Shown here: positions 17,813 to 25,276 of the stretch, piece after piece
Numbering within the stretch: the first letter of the stretch is position 1
Layout: every line of letters begins with the position of its first letter
Source of the DNA: Streptomyces sp. CC208A
Lineage (GTDB): Bacteria > Actinomycetota > Actinomycetes > Streptomycetales > Streptomycetaceae
NCBI RefSeq assembly: GCF_030010625.1
Contig: NZ_JASCXN010000011.1
Span: forward strand, 124,001-188,000
Direction: 5' to 3'
DNA: 64,000 nt
Made by a program: the position numbers and the translations under genes
The notes under the pieces: model-generated
What the model was told of the DNA's origin: nothing
What the model saw: the letters and a program-made list of their open reading frames with translations, nothing else
The model's database searches: none

Positions 17813-18010
17813 ATGAGGAAGAGGGTCATGAGAAAAGGGGCCCGTGCCGCGATTCCGGTCGCGGCACGGGCCCGGGTCCGGCGCCGGTGTCAGGGCAGCG
17901 GCGGCGCCGAACGGAGCGGCGCCGGGGGGTCGCGCCGCATCGGGGGAGGGAAGCCGAGGGGGACGGTCGTACGGGTCGGGGTGCTGGGCCGCGAGGGGCA
18001 CGGCCGGTGA
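17813..18010 (+). CDS. Possible small basic protein, 65 aa
   Basis: ATG at 17813 (or 17828, with GAGGAAGAGG before it) opens a frame rich in Arg and Gly that ends nine bases before a perfect terminator hairpin at 18019. It starts just after a CRP-like dyad. Against it, the composition is what random GC-rich DNA gives, and a 15-bp hairpin lies inside it. Listed as a weak candidate; the region may instead encode a small RNA. Confidence 0.15.
   Translation: MRKRVMRKGARAAIPVAARARVRRRCQGSGGAERSGAGGSRRIGGGKPRGTVVRVGVLGREGHGR
17838..17873 (-). terminator. Terminator-like hairpin, reverse strand
   Basis: A perfect 15-bp stem (GGGCCCGTGCCGCGA at 17838-17852 with 17859-17873) has a 6-base loop. Read on the reverse strand it is followed by CTTTTCTC, so it could end transcription coming leftward from chorismate mutase. 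Confidence 0.6.
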
Positions 18011-18018
18011 GCCGGTTG

Positions 18019-18056
18019 CGGTCGGTCCCGGGCGTCCCCGGGACCGACCGCCCTTT
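18019..18056 (+). terminator. Terminator hairpin, forward strand
   Basis: A perfect 14-bp stem (CGGTCGGTCCCGGG at 18019-18032 with 18037-18050) and a CGTC loop are followed by CCCTTTCT. No confident gene lies upstream of it, which suggests a small transcript. Confidence 0.75.
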
Positions 18057-18097
18057 CTGGGTGACCGGGCTGCTGTCCCCTGCCGTCCGGTCACGCG

Positions 18098-18148
18098 CGC
18101 TGGAGCGAGGTCCCACGACGTGCCAGAAGCACGCCACACGCTCCAGCG
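18098..18148. other. Nested hairpin element
   Basis: CGCTGGAGCG (18098-18107) pairs with CGCTCCAGCG (18139-18148). Inside, CGTGC-CAGAA-GCACG (18119-18133) forms a second stem, and the flanking CACGCG and CGCGTG can extend the outer stem. It is compatible with a structured RNA, strand unknown. Confidence 0.35.
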
Positions 18149-18307
18149 GAGCCACGCGTGGTTTCTATGGGCCCGCCCCTGGCTGGCACGGACACCCCGC
18201 TCAACGAAGCCCGGCGGGCGCCGGTCACGCGCCGTACGGGTGAGACCGGCCCCGAACGCGGGTGCGGGCACCCACTCAGACGCGTCCCACCGGTTCCTTC
18301 GGGCCGC

Positions 18308-18628
18308 TCAGATGCGGCCGCGGCACAGCTCCAGCATCGTCATCGCCAGCGCCGTGCCCGGCTTGCCCAGGGCGTCCCGGTAGTGGGCCAGGACCTCCAT
18401 CTCGCGGGCCAGGTTGACCCGGCGGCCGCCGGAGGAGATCCGCGCCTCCTGGATCACCGCCGAGATCGCCACCCGTTCCTGGATGAGACCGATGATCCGG
18501 TCGTCGAGCGCGTCGATCCGCTCGCGGGCGTCGCCGATCAGCGAGGCCGCCTTGTCGGTGCGGGCGCCGGTCTGCTCGGTGAGGGTCTTCTGGGGGAGGG
18601 TCTGCTCGGTGAGGGTCTCGCTGGTCAT
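18308..18628 (-). CDS. Chorismate mutase (AroQ class)
   Basis: A 106-residue all-helical chorismate mutase, which converts chorismate to prephenate at the branch to phenylalanine and tyrosine. The first helix carries the family pattern ARERIDALDDRIIGLIQERVAIS. Arg and Glu/Gln positions in the following helices (RRVNLAREMEVLAHYRDALG) fit the AroQ fold. The N-terminus contains a duplicated LTEQT peptide from a 17-bp repeat (18570-18586 and 18600-18616). The start at 18628 is fixed by GAGGAGCCCCAG directly upstream. It is divergent from guaA. A 23-codon leader rich in aromatic codons, followed by a terminator hairpin, precedes it, so expression is probably controlled by attenuation. Confidence 0.92.
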   Translation of the reverse strand: MTSETLTEQTLPQKTLTEQTGARTDKAASLIGDARERIDALDDRIIGLIQERVAISAVIQEARISSGGRRVNLAREMEVLAHYRDALGKPGTALAMTMLELCRGRI

Positions 18629-18695
18629 CTGGGGCTCCTCGTGGGGTCTCGGTGGTGTCTCGTGACGGGGAGGCCCCGGATCGGCACGGCCCGGG

Positions 18696-18730
18696 AAAGC
18701 AGAACGCCCCGGGCCTTGTCGGCCCGGGGC
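18696..18730 (-). terminator. Attenuator hairpin in the chorismate mutase leader
   Basis: On the reverse strand GCCCCGGGCC (18730-18721), loop GACAA and GGCCCGGGGC (18715-18706) form a 10-bp stem followed by GTTCTGCTTT. It lies between the leader peptide stop (18756) and the chorismate mutase start (18628), the place of an intrinsic attenuator. Confidence 0.7.
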
Positions 18731-18755
18731 GCCTGGGAAGTCGCTTGTCAGTTGC

Positions 18756-18827
18756 TCAAGCAGCACGACCATGGCATCCGGACCGGCCGGTGCCATAGGT
18801 AAAGACGAAGGTCGTGAGCTCGCGCAT
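18756..18827 (-). CDS. Leader peptide with Phe and Tyr codons (attenuation)
   Basis: A 23-codon ORF, MRELTTFVFTYGTGRSGCHG..., ends in TGA 127 bases before chorismate mutase. Codons 7-11 are TTC GTC TTT ACC TAT, that is Phe-Val-Phe-Thr-Tyr, including TTT and TAT, which are rare at this GC content. The codons after Tyr overlap a stem, GGCACCGG...CCGGATGCC, and a terminator hairpin follows at 18730-18706. This is the layout of an amino-acid attenuator responding to charged tRNA-Phe and tRNA-Tyr, the end products of the pathway. A promoter seven bases upstream suggests a leaderless mRNA beginning at this ATG. Confidence 0.6.
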   Translation of the reverse strand: MRELTTFVFTYGTGRSGCHGRAA

Positions 18828-18834
18828 GGCGCCC

Positions 18835-18865
18835 AGTATGGAGCCCGCGCTCCGGGCCGGGTCAA
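18835..18865 (-). promoter_or_regulatory. Promoter for the chorismate mutase leader
   Basis: On the reverse strand TTGACC (18865-18860) is followed after 19 bases by CATACT (18840-18835), and the leader ATG follows seven bases later. The -35 match is very good; the spacing is slightly long. Confidence 0.5.
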
Positions 18866-18873
18866 GCCGGGCC

Positions 18874-18918
18874 CGGATGGTGAGACGAAGGCCACCCGGG
18901 TTCGGATGGTGAGACGAA
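18874..18918. repeat. 16-bp direct repeat between divergent chorismate mutase and guaA
   Basis: CGGATGGTGAGACGAA occurs at 18874-18889 and 18903-18918, 29 bases apart (nearly three helical turns). It lies between the leader promoter of chorismate mutase and a TAGAAT (18939-18944) that is a good -10 for guaA. It could be a regulator-binding pair. Confidence 0.5.
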
Positions 18919-19008
18919 AAGCGTCACGCGCGCGCCGGTAGAATCGACAAATAGCCCCCTTCGGGGGAACCCCGCAGGGAATCCTCCTACCGCCGGAAGG
19001 CCGCCGTA

Positions 19009-20610
19009 GTGTCATCAGCGCCCCCCGCTGCCGCGCCCGACGTCACCAACCCGGACGTAGTCCTCGTTGTCGACTTCGGCGCCCAGTACGCCCAGCTCAT
19101 CGCCCGTCGCGTCCGTGAGGCGCGGGTCTACAGCGAGATCGTCCCGTCCACCATGCCGGTGGCCGAGATGCTGGCCAAGAACCCCAAGGCGATCATCCTC
19201 TCCGGCGGTCCGTCCTCCGTGTACGCGGAGGGCGCCCCGCGTCTCGACCGCGCGCTCTTCGAGGCCGGCGTGCCCGTCTTCGGCATGTGCTACGGCTTCC
19301 AGCTGATGGCGACGACCCTCGGCGGCACCGTCGACAACACCGGCGCCCGCGAGTACGGCCGCACCCCGCTGCACGTCACCAAGGCCGGCTCCACCCTCTT
19401 CGAGGGCACCCCGGTCGAGCAGTCCGTGTGGATGTCGCACGGCGACGCCTGCTCCGCCGCCCCCGAGGGCTTCACCGTCACCGCCTCCACCGACGTGGTC
19501 CCGGTCGCCGCCTTCGAGAACGACGAGAAGAAGCTCTACGGCGTCCAGTACCACCCCGAGGTGCTGCACTCCACGCACGGCCAGCAGATCCTGGAGCACT
19601 TCCTCTACCGCGGCGCCGGCATCGAGCCCAACTGGACCACCGGCAACGTGATCGAGGAGCAGGTCGCCGCGATCCGCGCCCAGGTCGGCACCAAGCGCGC
19701 CATCTGCGGCCTCTCCGGCGGCGTCGACTCCGCCGTGGCCGCCGCCCTCGTCCAGAAGGCCATCGGCTCCCAGCTCACCTGCGTCTACGTCGACCACGGT
19801 CTGATGCGCAAGGGCGAGACCGAGCAGGTCGAGAAGGACTTCGTGGCCGCCACCGGCGTCCAGCTGAAGGTCGTGGACGCGCAGGAGCGCTTCCTCACCG
19901 CCCTCGCCGGCGTCTCCGACCCGGAGACCAAGCGCAAGATCATCGGCCGTGAGTTCATCCGCGTCTTCGAGCAGGCGCAGGCCGAGATCGTCGCCGAGGG
20001 CGCCGCCGACGGCGAAGAGGTCGCCTTCCTCGTCCAGGGCACCCTCTACCCGGACATCGTCGAGTCCGGCGGCGGCACCGGCACCGCCAACATCAAGTCC
20101 CACCACAACGTGGGTGGCCTCCCCGAGGACCTGGAGTTCCAGCTCGTCGAGCCGCTGCGGCAGCTCTTCAAGGACGAGGTCCGCATGGTCGGCCAGGAGC
20201 TCGGCCTGCCCGAGGAGATCGTCCAGCGCCAGCCCTTCCCGGGTCCCGGCCTCGGCATCCGCATCGTCGGCGAGGTCACCAAGGAGCGCCTGGACCTGCT
20301 CCGCGAGGCCGACGCCATCGCCCGCGAGGAGCTGACCGCCGCCGGCCTCGACCGCGAGATCTGGCAGTGCCCGGTCGTCCTGCTCGCCGACGTCCGCTCC
20401 GTGGGCGTCCAGGGCGACGGCCGCACCTACGGCCACCCGATCGTGCTGCGCCCGGTCTCCTCCGAGGACGCCATGACGGCCGACTGGTCGCGCCTGCCGT
20501 ACGAGGTCCTCGCCCGGATCTCCACCCGCATCACCAACGAGGTCCCCGACGTCAACCGCGTCGTCCTCGACGTCACCAGCAAGCCCCCGGGCACCATCGA
20601 GTGGGAGTGA
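19009..20610 (+). CDS. guaA: GMP synthase (glutamine-hydrolysing)
   Basis: A 533-residue enzyme that aminates XMP to GMP using glutamine and ATP. The class I amidotransferase domain (about 20-215) has the nucleophile Cys94 in GMCYGFQLM and the His/Glu pair in YHPEVLHS. The PP-loop ATP pyrophosphatase is at [12 protein letters not shown]. The C-terminal dimerisation domain ends [13 protein letters not shown], the canonical ending. GTG at 19009 has GGAAGG upstream (18995-19000). A -10 hexamer TAGAAT at 18939 and a small CCCCC-TTC-GGGGG hairpin lie in the leader. It completes the GMP branch begun by guaB at the left of the window. Confidence 0.97.
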   Translation: MSSAPPAAAPDVTNPDVVLVVDFGAQYAQLIARRVREARVYSEIVPSTMPVAEMLAKNPKAIILSGGPSSVYAEGAPRLDRALFEAGVPVFGMCYGFQLMATTLGGTVDNTGAREYGRTPLHVTKAGSTLFEGTPVEQSVWMSHGDACSAAPEGFTVTASTDVVPVAAFENDEKKLYGVQYHPEVLHSTHGQQILEHFLYRGAGIEPNWTTGNVIEEQVAAIRAQVGTKRAICGLSGGVDSAVAAALVQKAIGSQLTCVYVDHGLMRKGETEQVEKDFVAATGVQLKVVDAQERFLTALAGVSDPETKRKIIGREFIRVFEQAQAEIVAEGAADGEEVAFLVQGTLYPDIVESGGGTGTANIKSHHNVGGLPEDLEFQLVEPLRQLFKDEVRMVGQELGLPEEIVQRQPFPGPGLGIRIVGEVTKERLDLLREADAIAREELTAAGLDREIWQCPVVLLADVRSVGVQGDGRTYGHPIVLRPVSSEDAMTADWSRLPYEVLARISTRITNEVPDVNRVVLDVTSKPPGTIEWE

Positions 20611-20627
20611 CCCCTCCCGCACGCACC

Positions 20628-20666
20628 CGAGGCCGCCGCCCCCGCACCCCGCGGGCGGCGGCCTCG
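20628..20666 (+). terminator. guaA terminator
   Basis: A perfect 14-bp stem (CGAGGCCGCCGCCC at 20628-20641 with 20653-20666) begins 17 bases after the guaA stop. Its right arm runs into the first unit of the tandem repeat that follows. Confidence 0.8.
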
Positions 20667-20840
20667 CCGCTTCCGGAGCCGCGGCCTCCGGGACCGCTGC
20701 TTCCGGCCTCGCCGCTTCCGGAGCCGCGGCCTCCGGGACCGCTGCTTCCGGCCTCATCGCTTCCGGAGCCGCGGCCTCCGGGACCGCTGCTTCCGGCCTC
20801 ATCGCTTCCGGAGCCGCTGACTCCGGGGCTGTTGTTTCCG
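20661..20840. repeat. 45-bp tandem repeat, four units
   Basis: Units at 20661, 20706, 20751 and 20796. The first two are identical, the third differs by two bases and the fourth is degenerate. Each unit carries an imperfect dyad around GGAGCCGCGGCCTCC. The period is divisible by three and several frames stay open, but no start or ribosome-binding sequence supports a gene. The repeat fills most of the 297-base gap between guaA and the aldolase gene. Confidence 0.85.
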
Positions 20841-20907
20841 GCCCCGTCGCTTTCCGGTCCCGTCCGGCCTCTGGTGACTTGACCGGCCGGGCATTACCTT
20901 CCCGCGC

Positions 20908-21714
20908 ATGACCGAGACACCGGCCCCCGTACCCGTCCCCGTCCCCGTCCCCGTGGACCGGCTCCACTTCGCCATGCCGCCCGTCCACGCGACGGCCGAG
21001 GAGGAACGCGCCCACCGCAAGCAGCGGCTCGCCGGCGCGCTCCGCCTCTTCGGACGGCTCGGGTACGAGGAGGGCGTCTCCGGCCACATCACCGTCCGCG
21101 ACCCCGAGTACGACGACTGCTACTGGGTGAACCCCTTCGGCGCCCCTTTCGGCGACCTGACCGCGAGCGACCTCGTCCTCGCCAACGGCGAGGGCCAGGT
21201 CGTCCTCGGCGACCAGCACGTCAACCAGGCCGCCTTCACCGTCCACGCCCAGGTCCACCGCGCCCGCCCGGACGCCGTCGCCGTCGCCCACACCCACTCC
21301 ACCCACGGCCGCGCCCTGGCCGCCCTCGGCGAACTCCTCGACCCCCTCACCCAGGAAGCCTGCGCCTTCTACCAGGACCACGCCCTCTACGACGCCTACA
21401 CCGGCGTCACCGTCGACACCGAGGAGGCCCGCCGGATCGCCGTCGCCCTCGGCCCCTTCAAGGGCATCGTGCTGCGCAACCACGGCCTGCTCACCGTCGG
21501 CTCCTCCGTCGACGCCGCCGCCTGGTGGTTCATCGCCATGGACCGCTGCGCCCGCATCCAGCTCTCCGCCCGCGCCGCCGGCAAACCCGTCCTCATCGAC
21601 CACAAGGACGCCGTCGCCACCCGCGAACAGCTCGGCAGCGACCTCGTCGCCTGGATCAACTACCAGCCCTTGTGGCGCAGAATCAGCCGAGCGGAGCCCG
21701 AACTCCTGTCGTAA
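20908..21714 (+). CDS. Class II aldolase/adducin family protein
   Basis: A 268-residue member of the class II aldolase family (fuculose-phosphate aldolase, ribulose-phosphate epimerase and relatives), zinc enzymes that cleave or isomerise sugar phosphates. Family marks are LGYEEGVSGHITVRDPE near the N-terminus, the metal-binding AHTHSTHGRALAALG in the middle, and the third histidine in GIVLRNHGLLTVG. The substrate is not deducible; single-gene members in Streptomyces are uncharacterised as far as I know. No ribosome-binding sequence is seen before the ATG. It stands alone between the repeat region and a membrane protein gene. Confidence 0.88.
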   Translation: MTETPAPVPVPVPVPVDRLHFAMPPVHATAEEERAHRKQRLAGALRLFGRLGYEEGVSGHITVRDPEYDDCYWVNPFGAPFGDLTASDLVLANGEGQVVLGDQHVNQAAFTVHAQVHRARPDAVAVAHTHSTHGRALAALGELLDPLTQEACAFYQDHALYDAYTGVTVDTEEARRIAVALGPFKGIVLRNHGLLTVGSSVDAAAWWFIAMDRCARIQLSARAAGKPVLIDHKDAVATREQLGSDLVAWINYQPLWRRISRAEPELLS

Positions 21715-21858
21715 CACCATCGCCTCACCTTTCTGTACGTCAATGGGACGGCACGCCAATCACCCTCGGGCGGGGCGCACGCGGCCCTCACGAGCCCCCT
21801 CGGTGCGGCACAATTCCGAGGAATAAAGCGCAAGTTGAGCTCGGGAGGTGGCGGCGCC

Positions 21859-23106
21859 GTGGCGATTCAAGAGGCGAGACGATACGAGGGGCGCCACGCG
21901 GCCGACGACCATCCGACGGCCTGCGCGGGCTGCGCCCACTGCGGCGAGAACGGCCACCGCCGGGCCGTCGCCGCCTTCCTCGCCCGCCGCGAGGAACTCG
22001 CCGCCGGCCACGGCGTCCCCGCCGCCGTCGCCCACTCCCCGGTCGCCGCCCGCCAGTGGGTCTCCGACGAACTCGCCCAGTCGGCCCGCGCCGTCACCGC
22101 CCACGGCCGGGAAGCCGGACTCGCCTGGCTCGCCCGCGTCCGCACCGGCAGCATCGCCGTCGTCTGGGCCGCCGTCCTCGCCCTCCTCCTCGGCCAGGCC
22201 CTCACCGCCCTCGGCACCGGCTGGACCGCCACCCGCACCGCCGGCCTCTGCACCGCCCTCCTCCTCGCCGCCCCGCTCACCGCCGCCGCCCACGCCCACC
22301 GCGCCCGCGGCGGCCTCCTCGCCCCGCTCACCGGCGAGGACAACCGGCTCTCCACCACCCGCGCCGTCGCCGCCTGGCTCCTCTTCCTCTGCTACGCCCT
22401 CCTCTTCCTCACCTCCCGCTCGCTCGCCACCACCCCTTTCGGCCTCTCCGCCGCCGCAGGCCTCGTCACCGTCCTCGCCCTCGTCTCCGGCGTCGCCGTC
22501 GCCTCCCGGTTCGTCGTCTCCGTCCGGATCGCCGCCCAGCGGCTCCAGAAGGTCCGCGCCGACCGGCCCCGCGCCGCCGACCTCCTCTGCGACGACAACG
22601 GCCGCGCCGACCTCGCCGACGTCCAGTACGTCCTCGTCTCCGGCGCGGTCCTCGCCCACTCCGCCGTCCGGCTCGCCACCGAACCCGGCCGCCTCCCCGA
22701 ACTGCCCTGGTCCCTCGCCCTCCTCGTCGCCGTCTCCGCCGCCTGGCACCTCGCCGCCACCTGCACCGAGGGCAACCGGCCCGCCGTCCACTCCGTGGTC
22801 CGCGCCCGCGAGGCCGGCGACCTCGACGCCCCCATCCGCACCGGCGACGACATCGAGATCCGCGGCCACGGCTTCGTCCCGCCCGGCGCCGCCGCCCCCG
22901 ACCCGCTCACCCGGCTCGTCGTCCGCATCGGCCCGGTCCACGCCCATGTGCCCCTGGTTCCGGTCCCCGGTGGCTTCGCCAACCCCACCAACACCGTCCT
23001 CACCGTCTCCCTCCCCGCCGACGTCGAGCCCGGCCGCGTCGAGGTCTCCGTCGTCACCGCCGCCGGAATCGAGACCAACCGGGTCACGATCGACGTCGTC
23101 GACTGA
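21859..23106 (+). CDS. Multi-pass membrane protein with C-terminal IPT/TIG-like domain
   Basis: A 415-residue protein that I do not recognise by name. Near the N-terminus is a CAGCAHCGENGH cluster that could bind zinc. Four to six hydrophobic segments follow (around VVWAAVLALLLGQALTALG, AAWLLFLCYALLFLTS, LVTVLALVSGVAVASRFVV). The last 100 residues are a soluble beta-rich stretch (DIEIRGHGFVPPG to VTAAGIETNRVTIDVVD) resembling an IPT/TIG immunoglobulin-like fold. GTG at 21859 is chosen because GGGAGG lies ten bases upstream. The 144 bases before it show no clear promoter. Confidence 0.7.
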   Translation: MAIQEARRYEGRHAADDHPTACAGCAHCGENGHRRAVAAFLARREELAAGHGVPAAVAHSPVAARQWVSDELAQSARAVTAHGREAGLAWLARVRTGSIAVVWAAVLALLLGQALTALGTGWTATRTAGLCTALLLAAPLTAAAHAHRARGGLLAPLTGEDNRLSTTRAVAAWLLFLCYALLFLTSRSLATTPFGLSAAAGLVTVLALVSGVAVASRFVVSVRIAAQRLQKVRADRPRAADLLCDDNGRADLADVQYVLVSGAVLAHSAVRLATEPGRLPELPWSLALLVAVSAAWHLAATCTEGNRPAVHSVVRAREAGDLDAPIRTGDDIEIRGHGFVPPGAAAPDPLTRLVVRIGPVHAHVPLVPVPGGFANPTNTVLTVSLPADVEPGRVEVSVVTAAGIETNRVTIDVVD

Positions 23107-23196
23107 GCATCCGGCCCCGCCCTGTATCCCCTCACGGGACAAGCGGAGACAATCGATCCGCGAACAGTCGTACGGGGCGTGGAGAGGTGACCGATC

Positions 23197-23712
23197 ATGA
23201 GCGAGTACACGGACCGCCCCGGCGGGACCACCCTGAGGGACCGCATGGACACCTGGAAGGCCACCGCCTCCCGCTACGCCCTCCTCCCGCTCCGGATCTT
23301 CCTCGGCGTCACCTTCGTCTACGCCGGCCTCGACAAGCTCACCGATCCGGCCTTCCTCGCCGACACCGGCACCGGCTCCATCGGCGAGACCATGCGCGGC
23401 GTCCGCGACACCGCGGCGATCCCCGGCCTCGTCGACCTCGCCCTCCACAGCCCCACCGGCTTCGGCTACGCCATCGCCTTCGGAGAGATCGCCGTCGGCC
23501 TCGGCACCCTCCTCGGCCTCTACGCCCGGCTGGCGGCCCTCGGCGGCGCCCTGATCTCGCTGAGCCTCTGGCTCACCGTGAGCTGGCAGGTGAACCCGTA
23601 CTACCTCGGCAACGACCTCGCCTATCTCATGGCCTGGCTGCCGCTGCTGCTCGCCGGGGCCCCGGTGCTCTCCGTCGACCGGCTCCTCGCCGAACGCCGC
23701 CGTATGCCGTAG
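23197..23712 (+). CDS. DoxX family membrane protein
   Basis: A 171-residue protein with four hydrophobic helices and the DoxX pattern near the start of the first (LLPLRIFLGVTFVYAGLDKLTDP). FGEIAVGLGTLLGLYARLAALGG and the motif WQVNPYYLGNDLAYLMAWLPLLLAG follow. DoxX proteins are small membrane proteins linked to thiol or quinone chemistry in some bacteria; the role here is unknown. GGAGAGG precedes the ATG. Its last 91 bases overlap the 3' end of a small gene on the opposite strand. Confidence 0.85.
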   Translation: MSEYTDRPGGTTLRDRMDTWKATASRYALLPLRIFLGVTFVYAGLDKLTDPAFLADTGTGSIGETMRGVRDTAAIPGLVDLALHSPTGFGYAIAFGEIAVGLGTLLGLYARLAALGGALISLSLWLTVSWQVNPYYLGNDLAYLMAWLPLLLAGAPVLSVDRLLAERRRMP

Positions 23713-23882
23713 GCCACCCAGGTCACCAGGCCGGCCACCCCGAGACCGCCGCACATCACCGGGACCGCCAGCCACCACGGCACTGTCCACCAGCCGGCGA
23801 GGTCGCCCCCGTAGGCCCAGGCCAGGCCGAGGGCGGCCACGCCGACGACCAGCCGGCCCGGACGGAACTCATGAAGCAGCAC
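23622..23882 (-). CDS. Small membrane protein, 86 aa
   Basis: GTG at 23882 overlaps the end of the pspC gene by 14 bases and is preceded by GGAGG seven bases upstream. The product has two hydrophobic segments (RLVVGVAALGLAWAYGG and PWWLAVPVMCGGLGVAGLVTWVAYG) followed by a basic tail. Translational coupling to pspC and the membrane-like sequence make it likely to be real. Its 3' end is antisense to the last 91 bases of doxX. No known family. Confidence 0.6.
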   Translation of the reverse strand: MLLHEFRPGRLVVGVAALGLAWAYGGDLAGWWTVPWWLAVPVMCGGLGVAGLVTWVAYGIRRRSARSRSTESTGAPASSSGSQAMR

Positions 23883-25233
23883 GGGTGACCTCCAACTGTC
23901 CAAGACCGACCTCCAGCGAGAGGTCCAGCGTCCCTGCCGGGTCCGTCCCGGTGGGCGGGTTCAGCGTCCGCGTCTCGTCGCGGCCCGGTTCGACGTCGAT
24001 GTCGTCGGGCGCCTCGCCGGGCAGCCGCAGATCACCGAGACCCACCTGGGCGTGGAGCTTCACCACCACGTCCTCCGGCACGACCACCTTCAGCTTGCCC
24101 GCGCCCACGTCGACGGCCGTGGACACCGTCGTCCCTTCCGGCACCGCCAGCCGGGACAGATCCAGCGTCCCCACACCCGACCCCAGGTCGTACCGCGCCT
24201 GCACGGCGGCCACCGTGGGCGGCGTCCACGTCCGGCGCGTCCAGTCCGTGGTGATCCGGTCCGGCAGGGCGACCGCCCCGGCCAGCAGCGCCGCCGTCAC
24301 CACCACCTGCACGATCGTGCCGAAGCCGGTGCGGCCCAGGAAACTGCTGACGACGAGCCCCAGACCGAAGACCGCGAGCGCGGCCGCGAAACCCGTCGCC
24401 AGACTGGTGCCCAGCGGCTGCGACTCCCAGGTCAGGGCGGTGCCCGTGATCGCGGCGGCCGCTGCCAGGAGAGTGACGAGACCGGCGATCGAGTACGGGC
24501 TGCGCCGCACCGACGGCTTCGGACGGCCCGGATCGGCCGGCGGCCCCCACTGGCTGCCCGGTCTCGGCACCTCGCCATCGACCCGGCCCCGCTCGTCGAC
24601 GATGCCGTGCGGGCCCCACAGGTAGCCGATGGCCACCTTGCCCGTCGAACCGTCCTTCACGATCGGATCGCGCCACCACGAGCCCATCTCGATGAACGTC
24701 AGCGGCGGTGCCTTCGCCTCAGGCGGCACCGGGACGCGGCCGGGCGAGGTCTTCGGCCTTGCCGCAGCATCGCCCTCGGCCTCCCCCTCCTCTGCCGTGC
24801 GCCGCCGCTGCGACCAGTACGCGGCCGCCGCCGTCACCAGCGCCAGCATCACCGCGAAGCCCAGCAGCGAGCCCGTGCGCAGCATCGACAGGAAGATCCC
24901 GCAGCCGACCAGCGCCATCAGTATCGCCGCGAGCGAGGCACCGGACACCCGGCCGGTCAGCAGCCGCCGGCCCTCGCTCTCCTCCTCGCCCACGAGCGGT
25001 ATCAGCAGCCAGGCGAATCCGTAGAAGATCAGACCGATGCCACCGGTCACCGCCAGCACCCCCACCACGATCCGGAAGATCACCGGATCCAGGTCGAAGT
25101 GCCGGCCGAGACCGCCGCAGACCCCGCCGACCACCTTGCTCGTGCGCGAGCGGCGCAGGGGAGCTGTGGAGGCGGCCTCGGCCGCCGGCGGGGCCTCGTG
25201 CTGCGTGTGCTGCGAAGGCGTCGAACTCGTCAT
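23869..25233 (-). CDS. PspC domain membrane protein with C-terminal adhesin-like (toastrack) domain
   Basis: A 454-residue envelope protein. After a short N-terminal tail, a PspC domain (RRSRTSKVVGGVCGGLGRHFDLDPVIFRIVVG) holds the first transmembrane helices. Three or four more hydrophobic segments follow. The C-terminus is a repetitive beta domain (YDLGSGVGTLDLSRLAVPEG, GAGKLKVVVPEDVVVKLHA, VGLGDLRLPGE) of the toastrack/DUF4097 kind. PspC-toastrack proteins commonly accompany two-component systems for envelope stress. This one is divergent from a sensor kinase that itself starts with a PspC domain. No clear ribosome-binding sequence precedes ATG 25233. Confidence 0.85.
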   Translation of the reverse strand: MTSSTPSQHTQHEAPPAAEAASTAPLRRSRTSKVVGGVCGGLGRHFDLDPVIFRIVVGVLAVTGGIGLIFYGFAWLLIPLVGEEESEGRRLLTGRVSGASLAAILMALVGCGIFLSMLRTGSLLGFAVMLALVTAAAAYWSQRRRTAEEGEAEGDAAARPKTSPGRVPVPPEAKAPPLTFIEMGSWWRDPIVKDGSTGKVAIGYLWGPHGIVDERGRVDGEVPRPGSQWGPPADPGRPKPSVRRSPYSIAGLVTLLAAAAAITGTALTWESQPLGTSLATGFAAALAVFGLGLVVSSFLGRTGFGTIVQVVVTAALLAGAVALPDRITTDWTRRTWTPPTVAAVQARYDLGSGVGTLDLSRLAVPEGTTVSTAVDVGAGKLKVVVPEDVVVKLHAQVGLGDLRLPGEAPDDIDVEPGRDETRTLNPPTGTDPAGTLDLSLEVGLGQLEVTRAAS

Positions 25234-25276
25234 GCGTCCATGCTGACGGACCGTGACCCTCGGACGGCACCGGGAA

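Larger units (their letters stand above)
17723..18307. other. Gene-poor, strongly structured stretch
   Basis: Between the terminator after the GMC gene and the end of chorismate mutase there is no convincing gene. The stretch holds a CRP-like dyad at 17787-17802, a weak 65-codon ORF at 17813-18010, two perfect terminator-like hairpins on opposite strands and a nested stem at 18098-18148. This looks like a small transcript locus rather than empty spacer. Confidence 0.5.

Noticed and set aside
17798..18271. Reverse-strand ORF of 157 codons in the gap after the GMC gene
   Set aside because: Composition is random-like (Pro/Arg/Gly), there is no ribosome-binding site, and perfect hairpins lie inside it.
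20661..20840. The 45-bp repeat as a CRISPR array or coding gene
   Set aside because: Units abut without spacers, no cas genes are present, and no start codon with a ribosome-binding site opens a frame through it.
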